A stretch of DNA of 64,000 bases, from the NCBI GenBank assembly GCA_019638845.1, contig JAHBSZ010000001.1, positions 372,001 to 436,000 on the forward strand, written 5' to 3'. Source of the stretch: Salinibacterium sp. (lineage in GTDB: Bacteria; Actinomycetota; Actinomycetes; Actinomycetales; Microbacteriaceae). The notes beneath the pieces are model-generated. The model did not search any database. It was given only the letters and a program-made list of their open reading frames with translations, and was not told the DNA's origin. Positions 16,754 through 24,958 of the stretch are shown one piece after another; position 1 is the first letter of the stretch; each line of letters begins with the position of its first letter. The translations under genes and the position numbers were made by a program.

Positions 16754-17380
16754 CTACTCGAACAGCGGTATGGCCATCCAGAGCGCGACCCCCACGAGTG
16801 TTGCGGCGAACAGGTAGTCGATCCACCGCCGTGCGCGATCACTCCGAAACATCACCGTGAGCGCTCGGCCTCCGATCGTCCACGCGACGAAAGCGACAAG
16901 GTTGTTCACTGTGAAAACCGTGGTGATCGCGAACACCGTGGCAAGGTGGTCGTCGTTCGGCGGGCGCAAGAACTGCGTGAACATCACGGCGATGATGTAG
17001 TACGCCTTGGGGTTCAGCACCAGAACAATCGCCCCAGCCCACCAGCCAACCCTCCGCTGCATCGGCCGCGCCGGCTCCGCCGAACTCGCCTTGGCACGAG
17101 CGGCGCGAACGAACGTGAACGCCAGCCACAGCACGTAGACGCTGCCGAGTGCACCCAGCACCTTGGCGGCCAGGGGGTTTTCGAGAATTGTCGCGCCCAT
17201 CCCAAGCCCGATCACGACGGTGACGACGAAGGTGGCCACGTGATATCCGACCAGCGCGGGCACCGCAGCTCTCAGCCCTTGGGTAGCCCCGATGCCGGCA
17301 AAGAAGGCGTTGCCAGGGCCGGGGCTGTACGCCAACGGAAAGAGAAACACCACGAGCGCGATCAGGGTTTCGGCGCTCAT
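16754..17380 (-). CDS. LysE/RhtB-family amino acid exporter
   Basis: A 208-residue membrane protein with about six hydrophobic segments. The N-terminal SPGPGNAFFAG block (about residues 19-29) is the family signature, and LNPKAYYIIAV near residue 122 is the second conserved helix. These transporters export amino acids or related small compounds. It is convergent with the P450 fusion, 7 bases apart. It may relieve amino acid or amine excess during catabolism, but the substrate is unknown. Confidence 0.88.
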   Translation of the reverse strand: MSAETLIALVVFLFPLAYSPGPGNAFFAGIGATQGLRAAVPALVGYHVATFVVTVVIGLGMGATILENPLAAKVLGALGSVYVLWLAFTFVRAARAKASSAEPARPMQRRVGWWAGAIVLVLNPKAYYIIAVMFTQFLRPPNDDHLATVFAITTVFTVNNLVAFVAWTIGGRALTVMFRSDRARRWIDYLFAATLVGVALWMAIPLFE

Positions 17381-17447
17381 AGGTTCAAGTGTTCTCCGCC
17401 CCTACGGTGAAGTCTGGCGGGATTCGGCCACCACGTAGCCGGGGCGC

Positions 17448-18932
17448 TCAGAGGTGGATGAACGTGGTCTTCAACTCGGTGTACTTCTCGAGCGCGTGTC
17501 GTGACTTATCACGCCCGTTGCCCGAGAGCTTGTAGCCACCGAACGGCACAGTCAGGTCGCCCTCCTCGTAGCAGTTGACCCACACGGTTCCCGCGCGCAA
17601 CCGCCGCGAGAGCCGATGCACGCGCGAAACGTCGGAGGTCCACAGCCCCGCGGCCAGTCCGTAGTCGGAGTCGTTCGCGACGCGAACCGCCTCGTCCTCG
17701 TCGGCCACCGTCACCACTGCGAGCACCGGGCCGAAGACCTCTTCCCTCGCGAGCCGGGATCCGGGCGAGACGCCGGCAAAGACTGTCGGCGCAAAGTAGG
17801 AGCCTTTCCCCGTCGCCGAGCCGCCGATAAGGGCTTCCGCGCCGTCCTCGCGCGCGTTCGCGACATGGCGCTCCACGTCAGCGAGACGCGCCGCGGAGGC
17901 CAGCGGGCCCATCGTCGTAGCAGGGTCGAGCGGATCGCCTGGCCGGTAGCCGGATGCGCGGCTCACGACGCCCGCAATTACCTCGTCCGCGATATCCCGG
18001 TGCACGATCAGGCGCGAGGGTGCCGTGCACATCTGCCCAGCGTTGAAGAAGATCCCCCACGCAGCGGTGGAGATCGCGGTCTCGAGGTCTGGCGCATCCG
18101 GAAGGATGATGTTTCCCGACTTGCCGCCGAGCTCAAGCCAGGTGCGCTTCAGGTTTGATCGTGCCGAGTACTCCAAGTAGGCGCGGCCGACATCGGTCGA
18201 ACCGGTGAAGGCGAGCGCATCCACCTGCGGGTGCAGACCCAAATGCTTGCCGAGAACGGAGCCCCTACCGGGCACCACGTTGAGTACGCCCGGGGGAATC
18301 CCGGCCTCGAGCGCGAGTTCGGCCATCCGCAGCGCCGAGAACGACGCGAGGTCGCTGGGCTTGTGCACGACTGTGCAGCCCACAGCGAGGGCCGGAGCGA
18401 TCTTCCAGCCGGCGAGGGTGAGGGGAAAGTTCCACGGCGTGACGACACCCACGACGCCCACGGGTTCACGGGTGATGAGCGCGAGGTCGTCGGGGCCGAC
18501 CGGGGATGACTCGTCAAGTTCCTTGTCCGCGAGCTCCGCGTACCAGCGGTAGGTGGCCAGTACCGCGCGCAACTCAATGGACCACGCCTCCTCGACCGGC
18601 TTGCCCATCTCGAGGCTGATCATGAGCGCGAGTTCATCGCGGTGCTCCTCGATGAGATCGGCCCAGCGCAGCATGAGTCGCTTACGTTCGCGCGGTGCCA
18701 TGGTCGGCCACGGTCCCTCATCGAACGCCCGTCGTGCGGCGGCCACGGCTCGATCGAGATCGTCGATGTCACCTGCCGGAACTGCGCCGAGTAGCGAGCC
18801 GTCTCGCGGGGTGCGATGGTCAAATGATCCGTGGTCGCGCGGTGCTGAGCTCTCGCCATCGATCACGAGGGTGGTGGGTAGGCGTAGCTGGGCCGCCGCG
18901 GCTTCCCAGTCAACGAGGGTGCGATCGGCCAC
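17448..18932 (-). CDS. NAD(P)-dependent aldehyde dehydrogenase, PuuC-like
   Basis: A 494-residue aldehyde dehydrogenase. The TPWNFPL strand, the cofactor loop FTGSTDVGRAY, the general base in LELGGKSGN and the catalytic cysteine in AGQMCTAPS are all present. Sequence character (DEGPWPTMAPRERKR, PFGGYKLSGNGRDKS) resembles gamma-glutamyl-aminobutyraldehyde dehydrogenases. A GTG at 18932 has GGAG six bases upstream; a GTG four codons earlier (18944) lacks a ribosome site. Operator dyad D lies upstream at 18988-19007. It is the likely oxidation step for the aldehyde produced from the amine substrate of the island. The amine oxidase that would make that aldehyde is not seen in the window. Confidence 0.88.
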   Translation of the reverse strand: MADRTLVDWEAAAAQLRLPTTLVIDGESSAPRDHGSFDHRTPRDGSLLGAVPAGDIDDLDRAVAAARRAFDEGPWPTMAPRERKRLMLRWADLIEEHRDELALMISLEMGKPVEEAWSIELRAVLATYRWYAELADKELDESSPVGPDDLALITREPVGVVGVVTPWNFPLTLAGWKIAPALAVGCTVVHKPSDLASFSALRMAELALEAGIPPGVLNVVPGRGSVLGKHLGLHPQVDALAFTGSTDVGRAYLEYSARSNLKRTWLELGGKSGNIILPDAPDLETAISTAAWGIFFNAGQMCTAPSRLIVHRDIADEVIAGVVSRASGYRPGDPLDPATTMGPLASAARLADVERHVANAREDGAEALIGGSATGKGSYFAPTVFAGVSPGSRLAREEVFGPVLAVVTVADEDEAVRVANDSDYGLAAGLWTSDVSRVHRLSRRLRAGTVWVNCYEEGDLTVPFGGYKLSGNGRDKSRHALEKYTELKTTFIHL

Positions 18933-18987
18933 GGTGATCTCCACTTCTGTTCATCATCGAACGGGGCGACGCGCCCTGCGTCAGCGT

Positions 18988-19007
18988 ATCATTCGCTTCC
19001 AAACGGA
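18988..19007. promoter_or_regulatory. Operator-like dyad D upstream of the PuuC-like dehydrogenase
   Basis: The 20 bases share TTCGC and CCAAA with dyad C and ATCATT at the left end with the A-site consensus. On the minus strand it ends at a TACGCT -10-like element (18988-18983), the same hexamer used by the hpaE promoter. It lies 56-75 bases upstream of the start. This is the weakest of the four sites on its right half. Confidence 0.45.
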
Positions 19008-19029
19008 AACTGGCCGTCTCTGCCTGAAT

Positions 19030-19854
19030 TCAGTCGCGCCACCAGTCGTCGAACATCGTCACCGGAACGGTGCGCTTGTGTCGGGTGTTGATGTATCGGG
19101 TCTCGATGGCGACCGCAACCTTCTCGGAAACGTCGTTACCTTCGAGGTAGTCGTCGATGTCTTGGTAGGTCAGCCCGAGGTTTGCCTCGTCCGTCTGTCC
19201 TGGGGCATCGTCGAGCAAGTCGGCAGTGGGAGCCTTGAGATAGAGCCTCTCCGGCGCTTCAAGAAACTCGAGAAGAGATCTGCCTTGGCGCTTCGACAGG
19301 CCGGTGAGCGGAAGGATGTCGGCACCGCCGTCGCCGAATTTCGTGAAGAACCCGGTGACGGCCTCCGCTGCGTGGTCGGTGCCCACCACGAGGAGGTTGC
19401 TCTGGCCCGCGAGAGCGTATTGCGCCACCATGCGCGCGCGCGCTTTCACGTTGCCTTTCGTGAAGTCGAGCATCTCAACTCCAGTCGCGTCGAGGTACTC
19501 GGCCTCGAAACCGTCGACGGCGCGCTGGATGTTGAACGTGACGGAATGGTCGGGCTTGATGAAGGTGAGCGCGAGTTGGGCATCCGCTTCGTCGGCTTGC
19601 ACGTTGTAGGGAAGTCGCACGGCAGTGAACTCGGCGTGATAGCCCTCGTCGCGAAGTTCTTCAACAGCGAGCTGGCACAACCGCCCGGCGAGGGAGGAGT
19701 CCTGTCCACCGCTGATGCCGAGCACGAGCCCGGTCGTGCCGGTGGCGCGGAGATATGCCTTGAGGAAGTCGATGCGCAATCGCACCTGCTCCGCAGGGTC
19801 GATCGATGGTTGGACGTTGAGGTCGTAGATGATGCGCGCCTGCAGCGGAGTCAT
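19030..19854 (-). CDS. nadE: Ammonia-dependent NAD+ synthetase
   Basis: A 274-residue NadE of the E. coli type without a glutaminase domain. The PP-loop [15 protein letters not shown] (about residues 45-59) binds [13 protein letters not shown] and [17 protein letters not shown] are diagnostic of the NAD synthetase active site. It adenylates and amidates nicotinic acid adenine dinucleotide to NAD. It follows the bacteriocin ABC operon by 39 bases on the same strand, so read-through is possible, but function is housekeeping. Confidence 0.96.
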   Translation of the reverse strand: MTPLQARIIYDLNVQPSIDPAEQVRLRIDFLKAYLRATGTTGLVLGISGGQDSSLAGRLCQLAVEELRDEGYHAEFTAVRLPYNVQADEADAQLALTFIKPDHSVTFNIQRAVDGFEAEYLDATGVEMLDFTKGNVKARARMVAQYALAGQSNLLVVGTDHAAEAVTGFFTKFGDGGADILPLTGLSKRQGRSLLEFLEAPERLYLKAPTADLLDDAPGQTDEANLGLTYQDIDDYLEGNDVSEKVAVAIETRYINTRHKRTVPVTMFDDWWRD

Positions 19855-19893
19855 GCAACGAATCTACCTCGCGCTCAACACCCGTCGACGCCG

Positions 19894-20967
19894 CTATCTT
19901 CTGTTCTTCAGGTGGCGAAAGAGATGTCGTTCCCCGCTCAGGAACACCGAGACAGTGGCGCCCGCTAGTCCACCCACAATCGTGAGCACCAAGACCGCCA
20001 CACCGAGTTGAAGGTACGTTGCTTCATCACCCGGAAGCGCAACGGCAAGCGCCACCAAAGTTGACGGCATCGCGAGCGCGACGACCGCGAGCGCCCACGC
20101 GCCGGCCTCAGACATCGCGATGAGCCACTGGTCGGCAAGGGTGACGCCGCAATGTCGGGCAGAGGCAAGTTCGACCTTTCGCAACCGACCGGTCACGAGG
20201 ACAATCCCGAAGGCTGCGGCCCCAGCGAGCGCCGGTAGCCAGCGTGTCGGTCGACTCTCGAAGAGCTGCTGCCCGCCGAAGGTTGTTCCCAGCGTTCCGT
20301 TCCATTGGGATAGGACCGCATCCGACGTCAGGCTCGGGCCGCTCGGTATCCACGTCGTGCGCAGGAGCATCTCCGCCTCGGCACTGGGCGGCCAGGTCTC
20401 GATCCAGCACTCGTCGAACTGACTGACTTCGGCAGTCGGGGCGAGCACAGCGAATTCGAGATCGCCGCGGCGTCCGTCGTCCGGGTAGGGGTAGACGCCA
20501 CCCACCCGCACCGCCCCAGTCGTGGTCGCGAGTTGATCGCCCGCTACCTCGAGGGTGTCGGCTGCGGGCCCGGAGAGCAAAACGCCTTCGGCTCTCTGGG
20601 CAACTTCTGCCATGATCAACCCCGCCAAGCCTGGCGTGATCTCGTAGGTGGGGATGCGCGACCCCGGTAGCGCGGCAGCCACGATGTTGTTCGATGCCCG
20701 GCGCAGGGCACCTGCGATCACCCCCGGCGTCGCGTTTAGGGTTTCGCACGCACGCGGGTCGATCGACCCGGGCGACTGGATGATGAGCACGTTCGCGCCG
20801 GCGTCTCGGTACTGTTCTCCCCGAGCGGCGATGGCCATAATGTCGAATGAACCGATCAGAATTGCGGCGGCACCGACAAGGCCGATGAAGCCGGCCAATT
20901 GCGCGGCGAACGCGGTACCGGATACCACGTTCCGCCAGGCCTCCCCTACGATCGAGCGCCACCGCAT
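19894..20967 (-). CDS. ABC transporter permease of the bacteriocin operon (FtsX/MacB-like)
   Basis: A 357-residue membrane protein with one N-terminal hydrophobic segment (about residues 18-45), a long extracytoplasmic domain of roughly 190 residues, and three hydrophobic segments in the C-terminal third, ending in a basic tail (HLFRHLKNRR). This is the MacB/FtsX permease layout. It is the last gene of the lactococcin 972-like operon and follows the ATPase by 15 bases. With the ATPase and the adaptor protein it probably forms a three-part exporter for bacteriocin self-protection, as ABC genes do in lactococcin 972 loci, or for secretion. The function is inferred from position. Confidence 0.8.
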   Translation of the reverse strand: MRWRSIVGEAWRNVVSGTAFAAQLAGFIGLVGAAAILIGSFDIMAIAARGEQYRDAGANVLIIQSPGSIDPRACETLNATPGVIAGALRRASNNIVAAALPGSRIPTYEITPGLAGLIMAEVAQRAEGVLLSGPAADTLEVAGDQLATTTGAVRVGGVYPYPDDGRRGDLEFAVLAPTAEVSQFDECWIETWPPSAEAEMLLRTTWIPSGPSLTSDAVLSQWNGTLGTTFGGQQLFESRPTRWLPALAGAAAFGIVLVTGRLRKVELASARHCGVTLADQWLIAMSEAGAWALAVVALAMPSTLVALAVALPGDEATYLQLGVAVLVLTIVGGLAGATVSVFLSGERHLFRHLKNRR

Positions 20968-20982
20968 CTAGCCTCTCCGCAT

Positions 20983-21636
20983 CTAGCGGTACCGCTCGAG
21001 ATCGATGCCGTCCGAACAGCGGTCGCTTGTGCTCGGGTCGTGGGTGGCGATGACCACGACGATGTGCGGCGAACTCAGGGCCCCGAGCGTTTCGTTAACA
21101 GTGGCCGCGGTGGACCGGTCAAGTTGAGCAGTTGGCTCGTCGACCAGCAGGAGCTGCGGCCGGCTCGCGATCCCACGGGCTAGCATGAGTCGCTGCGCTT
21201 CCCCGCCTGAGAGGCTGCCAAAGTCCGCGTCGGCGACCTGCGTGAGCATGAAACTGTCAAGCAGGTCGCGTGCTTCGGGTTCGGCCTCCGCGCGTCGAAC
21301 ACCTCGTGCGAGCAGCGGTAACACGACGTGGTCCACTGCCGTGCGACCGGCGACGCCGTGCGGGTTCTGGAACACCCATGCGGTGCGCGCAGTGTCGTCA
21401 CGCGTGACTCGACCCTCCGTCGGCCTCGTCCACCCCGCGAGGATGCTGAGCAGCGTGCTCTTGCCCGAACCGGAAGGACCGGTCACCCCATACACGTGGC
21501 CGGGCTCCAGAGCGAGCGAGATCCCGCGGAAGAGAGGTGCAGCAGCACCACTGAACCGGTGACCGACCGCGTGGAGCATCACGGCAGCCTGCACCTCTGC
21601 GGCACGAGTGGGACGAGCGGCGCGAGCTAGGGGCAT
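20983..21636 (-). CDS. ABC transporter ATP-binding protein of the bacteriocin operon
   Basis: A 217-residue ATPase subunit: Walker A GPSGSGKST, Q-loop in VFQNPHG, signature LSGGE and Walker B LLLVDEPTA followed by the H-loop THDPS. The start at 21636 overlaps the end of the upstream adaptor gene by 10 bases and has GGTGG upstream; an internal ATG at 21579 is the alternative. It belongs to the LolD/MacB-like group that pairs with FtsX-type permeases. Together with the flanking genes it would form the immunity or export complex of the bacteriocin locus. Confidence 0.9.
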   Translation of the reverse strand: MPLARAARPTRAAEVQAAVMLHAVGHRFSGAAAPLFRGISLALEPGHVYGVTGPSGSGKSTLLSILAGWTRPTEGRVTRDDTARTAWVFQNPHGVAGRTAVDHVVLPLLARGVRRAEAEPEARDLLDSFMLTQVADADFGSLSGGEAQRLMLARGIASRPQLLLVDEPTAQLDRSTAATVNETLGALSSPHIVVVIATHDPSTSDRCSDGIDLERYR

Positions 21637-22655
21637 CCGGTACCACCCATTGGATGCACGGCAATTGGCCCAAGCCGGTGCGGCGGGACGACGAGAGTGC
21701 GGCCGAGCTGCGACGCAATGACCGTCACGGGTGTCGCGCCGCCACGCTCTTGCACGCAACCGCGATTACCGGAGAGACCTCGGATGGCGCTCGGTGGCAC
21801 GACCGCCACACGGATCGGCTCCACGAGTACCCACGATGCGGTGAGTGTGGGATGCCCCTGTTCGAGGTCGAGCTCAGCGAACTCCGGAGCAGCGGCGAGA
21901 ACCTCCAGTGCTTCGGGGCCGGCGATGACACCATCGGCTCCGGCCGACACAGACCCGCGTGCGAGCGTGAGCTCGCGTGCCCCACCAACGGCATCGGGGG
22001 GTGGCGCGAAAGTGGCAAGGCGGATGCGCGGTGCGAAGCGAGCAACGACGTCTCCGGGGGCGAGGATGCTCCCGATGCTGAGCGAACACGTCGCGAGGAC
22101 TGTGGCGGGCGAAGGTAGCCACACGAGAGACACGATCGGAACGGTGCCGTCGTCGGTGGTGATGACCCCCACCGGGCGGAGCAGTGCATCGAAGGCGAGT
22201 GCATCTGCCCAGCGCCAGACACCGTCGGGTTCGACCTCGGCGCCCAGCCGGAGCAACTCGTTCTCGAGCGCAATTACATCCTGCCCGTCGTCGCCTACAG
22301 GGATGTCCCGCCACAGGGGCACCGCCGTGGCGAGGGCGACGACGGATGCCCCGTCGACCGCGAACACGTTCGAACCCGAGCTGACCTGCCCGCCCGGGAC
22401 GCACGACAGGGCCGTGAGTACACCCCCGACCGGGCTCCTGAGTCCCGAGGCGGAATCGACTGTTAGCGCAACTCGCACCTCGCGTGGGTCGGTAAAGTCG
22501 ATCACCGCGGGGGTCACCGTCTCCAGCCGCTGCTCGGACACCAGCGATGGCGGCGGAGCTTCCGGCACAAGGAGCACCACGAGAGTCCCGCCCAGAGCCG
22601 TACCCAAGATCAGCGCCGCGGTCCCGATGAAGGCGTAGTGCCGCAACCCGCGCAC
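21627..22655 (-). CDS. Membrane-fusion/peptidoglycan-binding-like adaptor protein of the bacteriocin operon
   Basis: A 342-residue envelope protein with an N-terminal membrane anchor (YAFIGTAALILGTALGGTLV, about residues 7-26). After it come HlyD-like beta segments (SPVGGVLTALSC) and a short DDGQDVIALENELLRLG stretch that resembles the peptidoglycan-binding-like domain of actinobacterial efflux adaptors. Such proteins bridge ABC permeases and the cell wall. The GTG start has GGGGGGAG upstream and lies 4 bases after the lipoprotein stop. It is part of the lactococcin 972-like operon. The fold assignment is from pattern only. Confidence 0.75.
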   Translation of the reverse strand: MRGLRHYAFIGTAALILGTALGGTLVVLLVPEAPPPSLVSEQRLETVTPAVIDFTDPREVRVALTVDSASGLRSPVGGVLTALSCVPGGQVSSGSNVFAVDGASVVALATAVPLWRDIPVGDDGQDVIALENELLRLGAEVEPDGVWRWADALAFDALLRPVGVITTDDGTVPIVSLVWLPSPATVLATCSLSIGSILAPGDVVARFAPRIRLATFAPPPDAVGGARELTLARGSVSAGADGVIAGPEALEVLAAAPEFAELDLEQGHPTLTASWVLVEPIRVAVVPPSAIRGLSGNRGCVQERGGATPVTVIASQLGRTLVVPPHRLGPIAVHPMGGTGCP

Positions 22656-22659
22656 GTCG

Positions 22660-23271
22660 CTACTCCCCCCGGAAATTCAGCGGATCCGCAGCGCACCCCG
22701 CGAACTCCGCAGTCGTGCCGAGTTTGTCGATGTCCACTCCGTTGTCGAGGTCTGCGCGCGTGTATCCCAGGCCGACAACCCCAGTGCGACGCAAGCAGTC
22801 GAGCATGATCTTCGACTCGTCAAGGTGGGCAGGGTTGCGCACGATTGCATCCCGTAGGGCAATGATCCGGATTCCGTTCTCGACGTTGCACAACCGGACG
22901 TCGTCCTGAGTGACGTCGCTGGGCTTCGTGTAGTCGAGCGAACCGTCGCCCGCGAACTGTCCAGAGACTCCGAGCCCGGCCAGACACTGGATGATCTTGT
23001 CTTGAAAGTACGCATACTCCTGTGCCGATATCTCGCTGTCGTCGAGGGCGGCACGCTCATCTTCTGACGACACCTGCTCATAGGTGACCTCGAAGAGGTC
23101 GGCCCAGGGACCGGTGAACCTGCCGCTCGACGCGGCCCCTGGGCCTTCCCCTTCCGCTGTCGATGCGGCGGTGCTACAGCCCGTGAGCATCGCCGCACAG
23201 AGTGCCGTCGCGGCACAGAGTGCCGTCGCCGCAACCCCTGCTGCCGTCTCCGGGGGTATCACCACTCGCAT
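22660..23271 (-). CDS. Lipoprotein of the bacteriocin operon, unknown function
   Basis: A 203-residue secreted protein with an N-terminal signal and a lipobox LTGC near residue 32, so it should be anchored to the outer face of the membrane. The mature part has four cysteines (in IIQCL, VRLCN, MLDCL and AGCAA), which could form two disulfides. I do not recognise a domain. GGAGG lies five bases before the ATG at 23271; another ATG three bases earlier is too close to it. It follows the bacteriocin gene by 9 bases. A candidate immunity or processing factor, by position only. Confidence 0.78.
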   Translation of the reverse strand: MRVVIPPETAAGVAATALCAATALCAAMLTGCSTAASTAEGEGPGAASSGRFTGPWADLFEVTYEQVSSEDERAALDDSEISAQEYAYFQDKIIQCLAGLGVSGQFAGDGSLDYTKPSDVTQDDVRLCNVENGIRIIALRDAIVRNPAHLDESKIMLDCLRRTGVVGLGYTRADLDNGVDIDKLGTTAEFAGCAADPLNFRGE

Positions 23272-23280
23272 CATGTCCTC

Positions 23281-23583
23281 CTAGTAGGTGTTCCAGTAGG
23301 CGGTGTTGCCACCCCAAGGGGACTTGGCGTTCGAAGCGTTCGCCCACGCACCTGCCGATGCTGACGCCTGATGACAGCGATCCACCCACCCCGAGTGGCA
23401 GGCGGTCGCCGAGTGGTACAGCGAGCCGTGGTGGTAGTTCGAGTAGACGGTGTCGATGGTCGTCCCGTACGACCACAGGCCACCGCCCACGTTCACGGTG
23501 GTGGCCAACGCACCAGCCACGGGGAGCAGCACGAGTGCCGCGGCCGCGACCCCGACACCAACCAGCTTCTTTCCAACCTTCAC
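23281..23583 (-). CDS. Lactococcin 972-family bacteriocin precursor
   Basis: A 100-residue secreted peptide. Residues 1-27 are a Sec-type signal (KK near the start, hydrophobic core, ALA before the predicted cut), leaving a mature peptide of about 73 residues. The mature part contains YSNYHHGSLYHSAT (residues 47-60), nearly identical to the core of lactococcin 972 as I recall it (SAYSNYHHGSKTHSAT), plus the family's AGVWA-like AGAWANAS and an aromatic C-terminus (AYWNTY). Two cysteines (62 and 70), absent from lactococcin 972, could form a disulfide. GGAGG lies six bases before the GTG start. Lactococcin 972 binds lipid II and blocks septum formation. Here the gene heads an operon with a lipoprotein, an adaptor and an ABC pair. 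Confidence 0.9.
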   Translation of the reverse strand: MKVGKKLVGVGVAAAALVLLPVAGALATTVNVGGGLWSYGTTIDTVYSNYHHGSLYHSATACHSGWVDRCHQASASAGAWANASNAKSPWGGNTAYWNTY

Positions 23584-23624
23584 TACATACCTCCGATCGA
23601 GCGAGTGTCACCACCCGCTGGTTG

Positions 23625-23771
23625 TTATCGCGCGGGAGGCTCGTCCGGCTCGCGGCTACGAAGTCGAGCAGCTTTGCGAGCCTGCCGGGCGAAGGCAACA
23701 CCGAAGTAGCACGCCAGGATGACCGGGCCGACGACGAGAAGAATGAGCACCGCAATAACCAGCTCGGTCAC
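23625..23771 (-). CDS. Small single-span membrane protein upstream of the bacteriocin gene
   Basis: A 48-residue protein with one hydrophobic segment (ELVIAVLILLVVGPVILACY) and a strongly basic then acidic tail. The GTG at 23771 is chosen because GGTGGAG lies seven bases upstream; a frame from an ATG at 23840 is open but has no ribosome site. It ends 41 bases before the bacteriocin gene on the same strand. It may be the first gene of that operon, possibly a small immunity or regulatory membrane peptide. No known family is recognised. Confidence 0.5.
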   Translation of the reverse strand: MTELVIAVLILLVVGPVILACYFGVAFARQARKAARLRSREPDEPPAR

Positions 23772-23890
23772 GAGGTCGCTCCACCGTCGCCTGTTACTTG
23801 TATCGCCATACATGGATGGTAACGAGGATGCGAAAGCCACGTGGATAGTTGTCCACAGCGATGGGACGCCGAAATGAATGCGCGCCGAAA

Positions 23891-24880
23891 CTACAGCGCC
23901 GGAATGACCTCGCGCTCAAACAGCTCGAGTCCGCTGCGGTCGTAGGCCGCCTCGGGGAAGTAGTGGATCTGGTATCCGAGCCCTCGCTGTGCCATGTCGG
24001 TGAACCGCTCGACGAGCTGCTCCGGTGTGCCCACGCCCAGTGCGGTGCCGTTGCGGTAGTCCGCGACGTAAGCAGCCGCGCGCTCCACCCCGAGGTATGG
24101 CGTCACCCGCGCTTCTATCCGGTCGACGCGCTCGGTGACTTCGGCCTCCGTCGCACCGACGATGGTGTTGTAGTTGGCCGAACGAACAATCGCATCAAAG
24201 TCGGTTCCTGCCGCAGCACAGTGCTCACGCAGGAGCGCGGACTTCACATCGAACTCCGTCGGGTTTCCTGCGAAGTTCGTATAGTTCGCGTACTCGGCGG
24301 CGATGCGGAGCGTGACCTTCTCTCCTCCCCCGGCAACCCAGATCGGGAGCCCACCTTGCTGTAGCGGCAAGGGTCGCACGATGGCTCCGTCGACCTGGTA
24401 GTACTTGCCATCGAGGGATGCCGCGCCCGTCGTCCACGCCTGGCGCATGATCTCGAGCCCCTCCCGCAGGCGGCCAAGCCGGTCGCCTGCTGACGGGAAT
24501 CCGTAGCCGTATGCCCGCCACTCGTGCTCGTACCATCCGCCGCCGATCCCCATCTGCGCGCGTCCACCCGAGATGATGTCGACGGTCGCCGCGACCTTCG
24601 CGAGGTAGGCCGGATTGCGGTAGCCCATGCACGTGCACATCTGCCCGAGCTGCACGCGGCTGGTCGATGCGGCAAACGCCGCCATGAGCGTCCAAGCCTC
24701 GTGAGTGGCCTCCTCACTCGGAACGGGCACGGTGTGGAAGTGATCAAACACCCAGATCGATTCCCAGGGCCCGGCATCCGCGTGAGCGGCGAGACCGTTC
24801 ATGACCGACCACTGTTCGGCGGGCTCGATGCCGACGAGGTCGTGACGCCAGCCTTGGGGTATGAACATTCCGAATCGCAT
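23891..24880 (-). CDS. LLM-class (luciferase-like) flavin-dependent oxidoreductase, probably F420-type
   Basis: A 329-residue protein of the bacterial luciferase-like fold. It shows the FIPQGWRHDL start, the SIWVFDHFHT strand, the QLGQMCTCMGYRNPAYLAK segment and the GRAQMGIGGGWYEHEW motif typical of actinobacterial F420-linked members with TIGR-style LLM annotations. It reduces or oxidises an unknown substrate with F420 or FMN. It is upstream of the bacteriocin operon by about 120 bases on the same strand. No link to it is evident. Confidence 0.87.
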   Translation of the reverse strand: MRFGMFIPQGWRHDLVGIEPAEQWSVMNGLAAHADAGPWESIWVFDHFHTVPVPSEEATHEAWTLMAAFAASTSRVQLGQMCTCMGYRNPAYLAKVAATVDIISGGRAQMGIGGGWYEHEWRAYGYGFPSAGDRLGRLREGLEIMRQAWTTGAASLDGKYYQVDGAIVRPLPLQQGGLPIWVAGGGEKVTLRIAAEYANYTNFAGNPTEFDVKSALLREHCAAAGTDFDAIVRSANYNTIVGATEAEVTERVDRIEARVTPYLGVERAAAYVADYRNGTALGVGTPEQLVERFTDMAQRGLGYQIHYFPEAAYDRSGLELFEREVIPAL

Positions 24881-24917
24881 TCCTCGATCGTATCGAGCGC
24901 GGGATGACCCTTAACGC

Positions 24918-24953
24918 AGAAGAAGGGCCCCACGTGAGTGGGACCCTTCTTCT
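24918..24953. terminator. Strong hairpin terminator downstream of tRNA-fMet
   Basis: The arms AGAAGAAGGG-C-CCCAC and GTGGG-A-CCCTTCTTCT pair over 16 positions with one mismatch around a 4-base loop. The T/A-rich ends give a U-tract in either direction. On the minus strand it lies just after the tRNA gene and before the LLM gene promoter. Confidence 0.8.
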
Positions 24954-24958
24954 TATCG

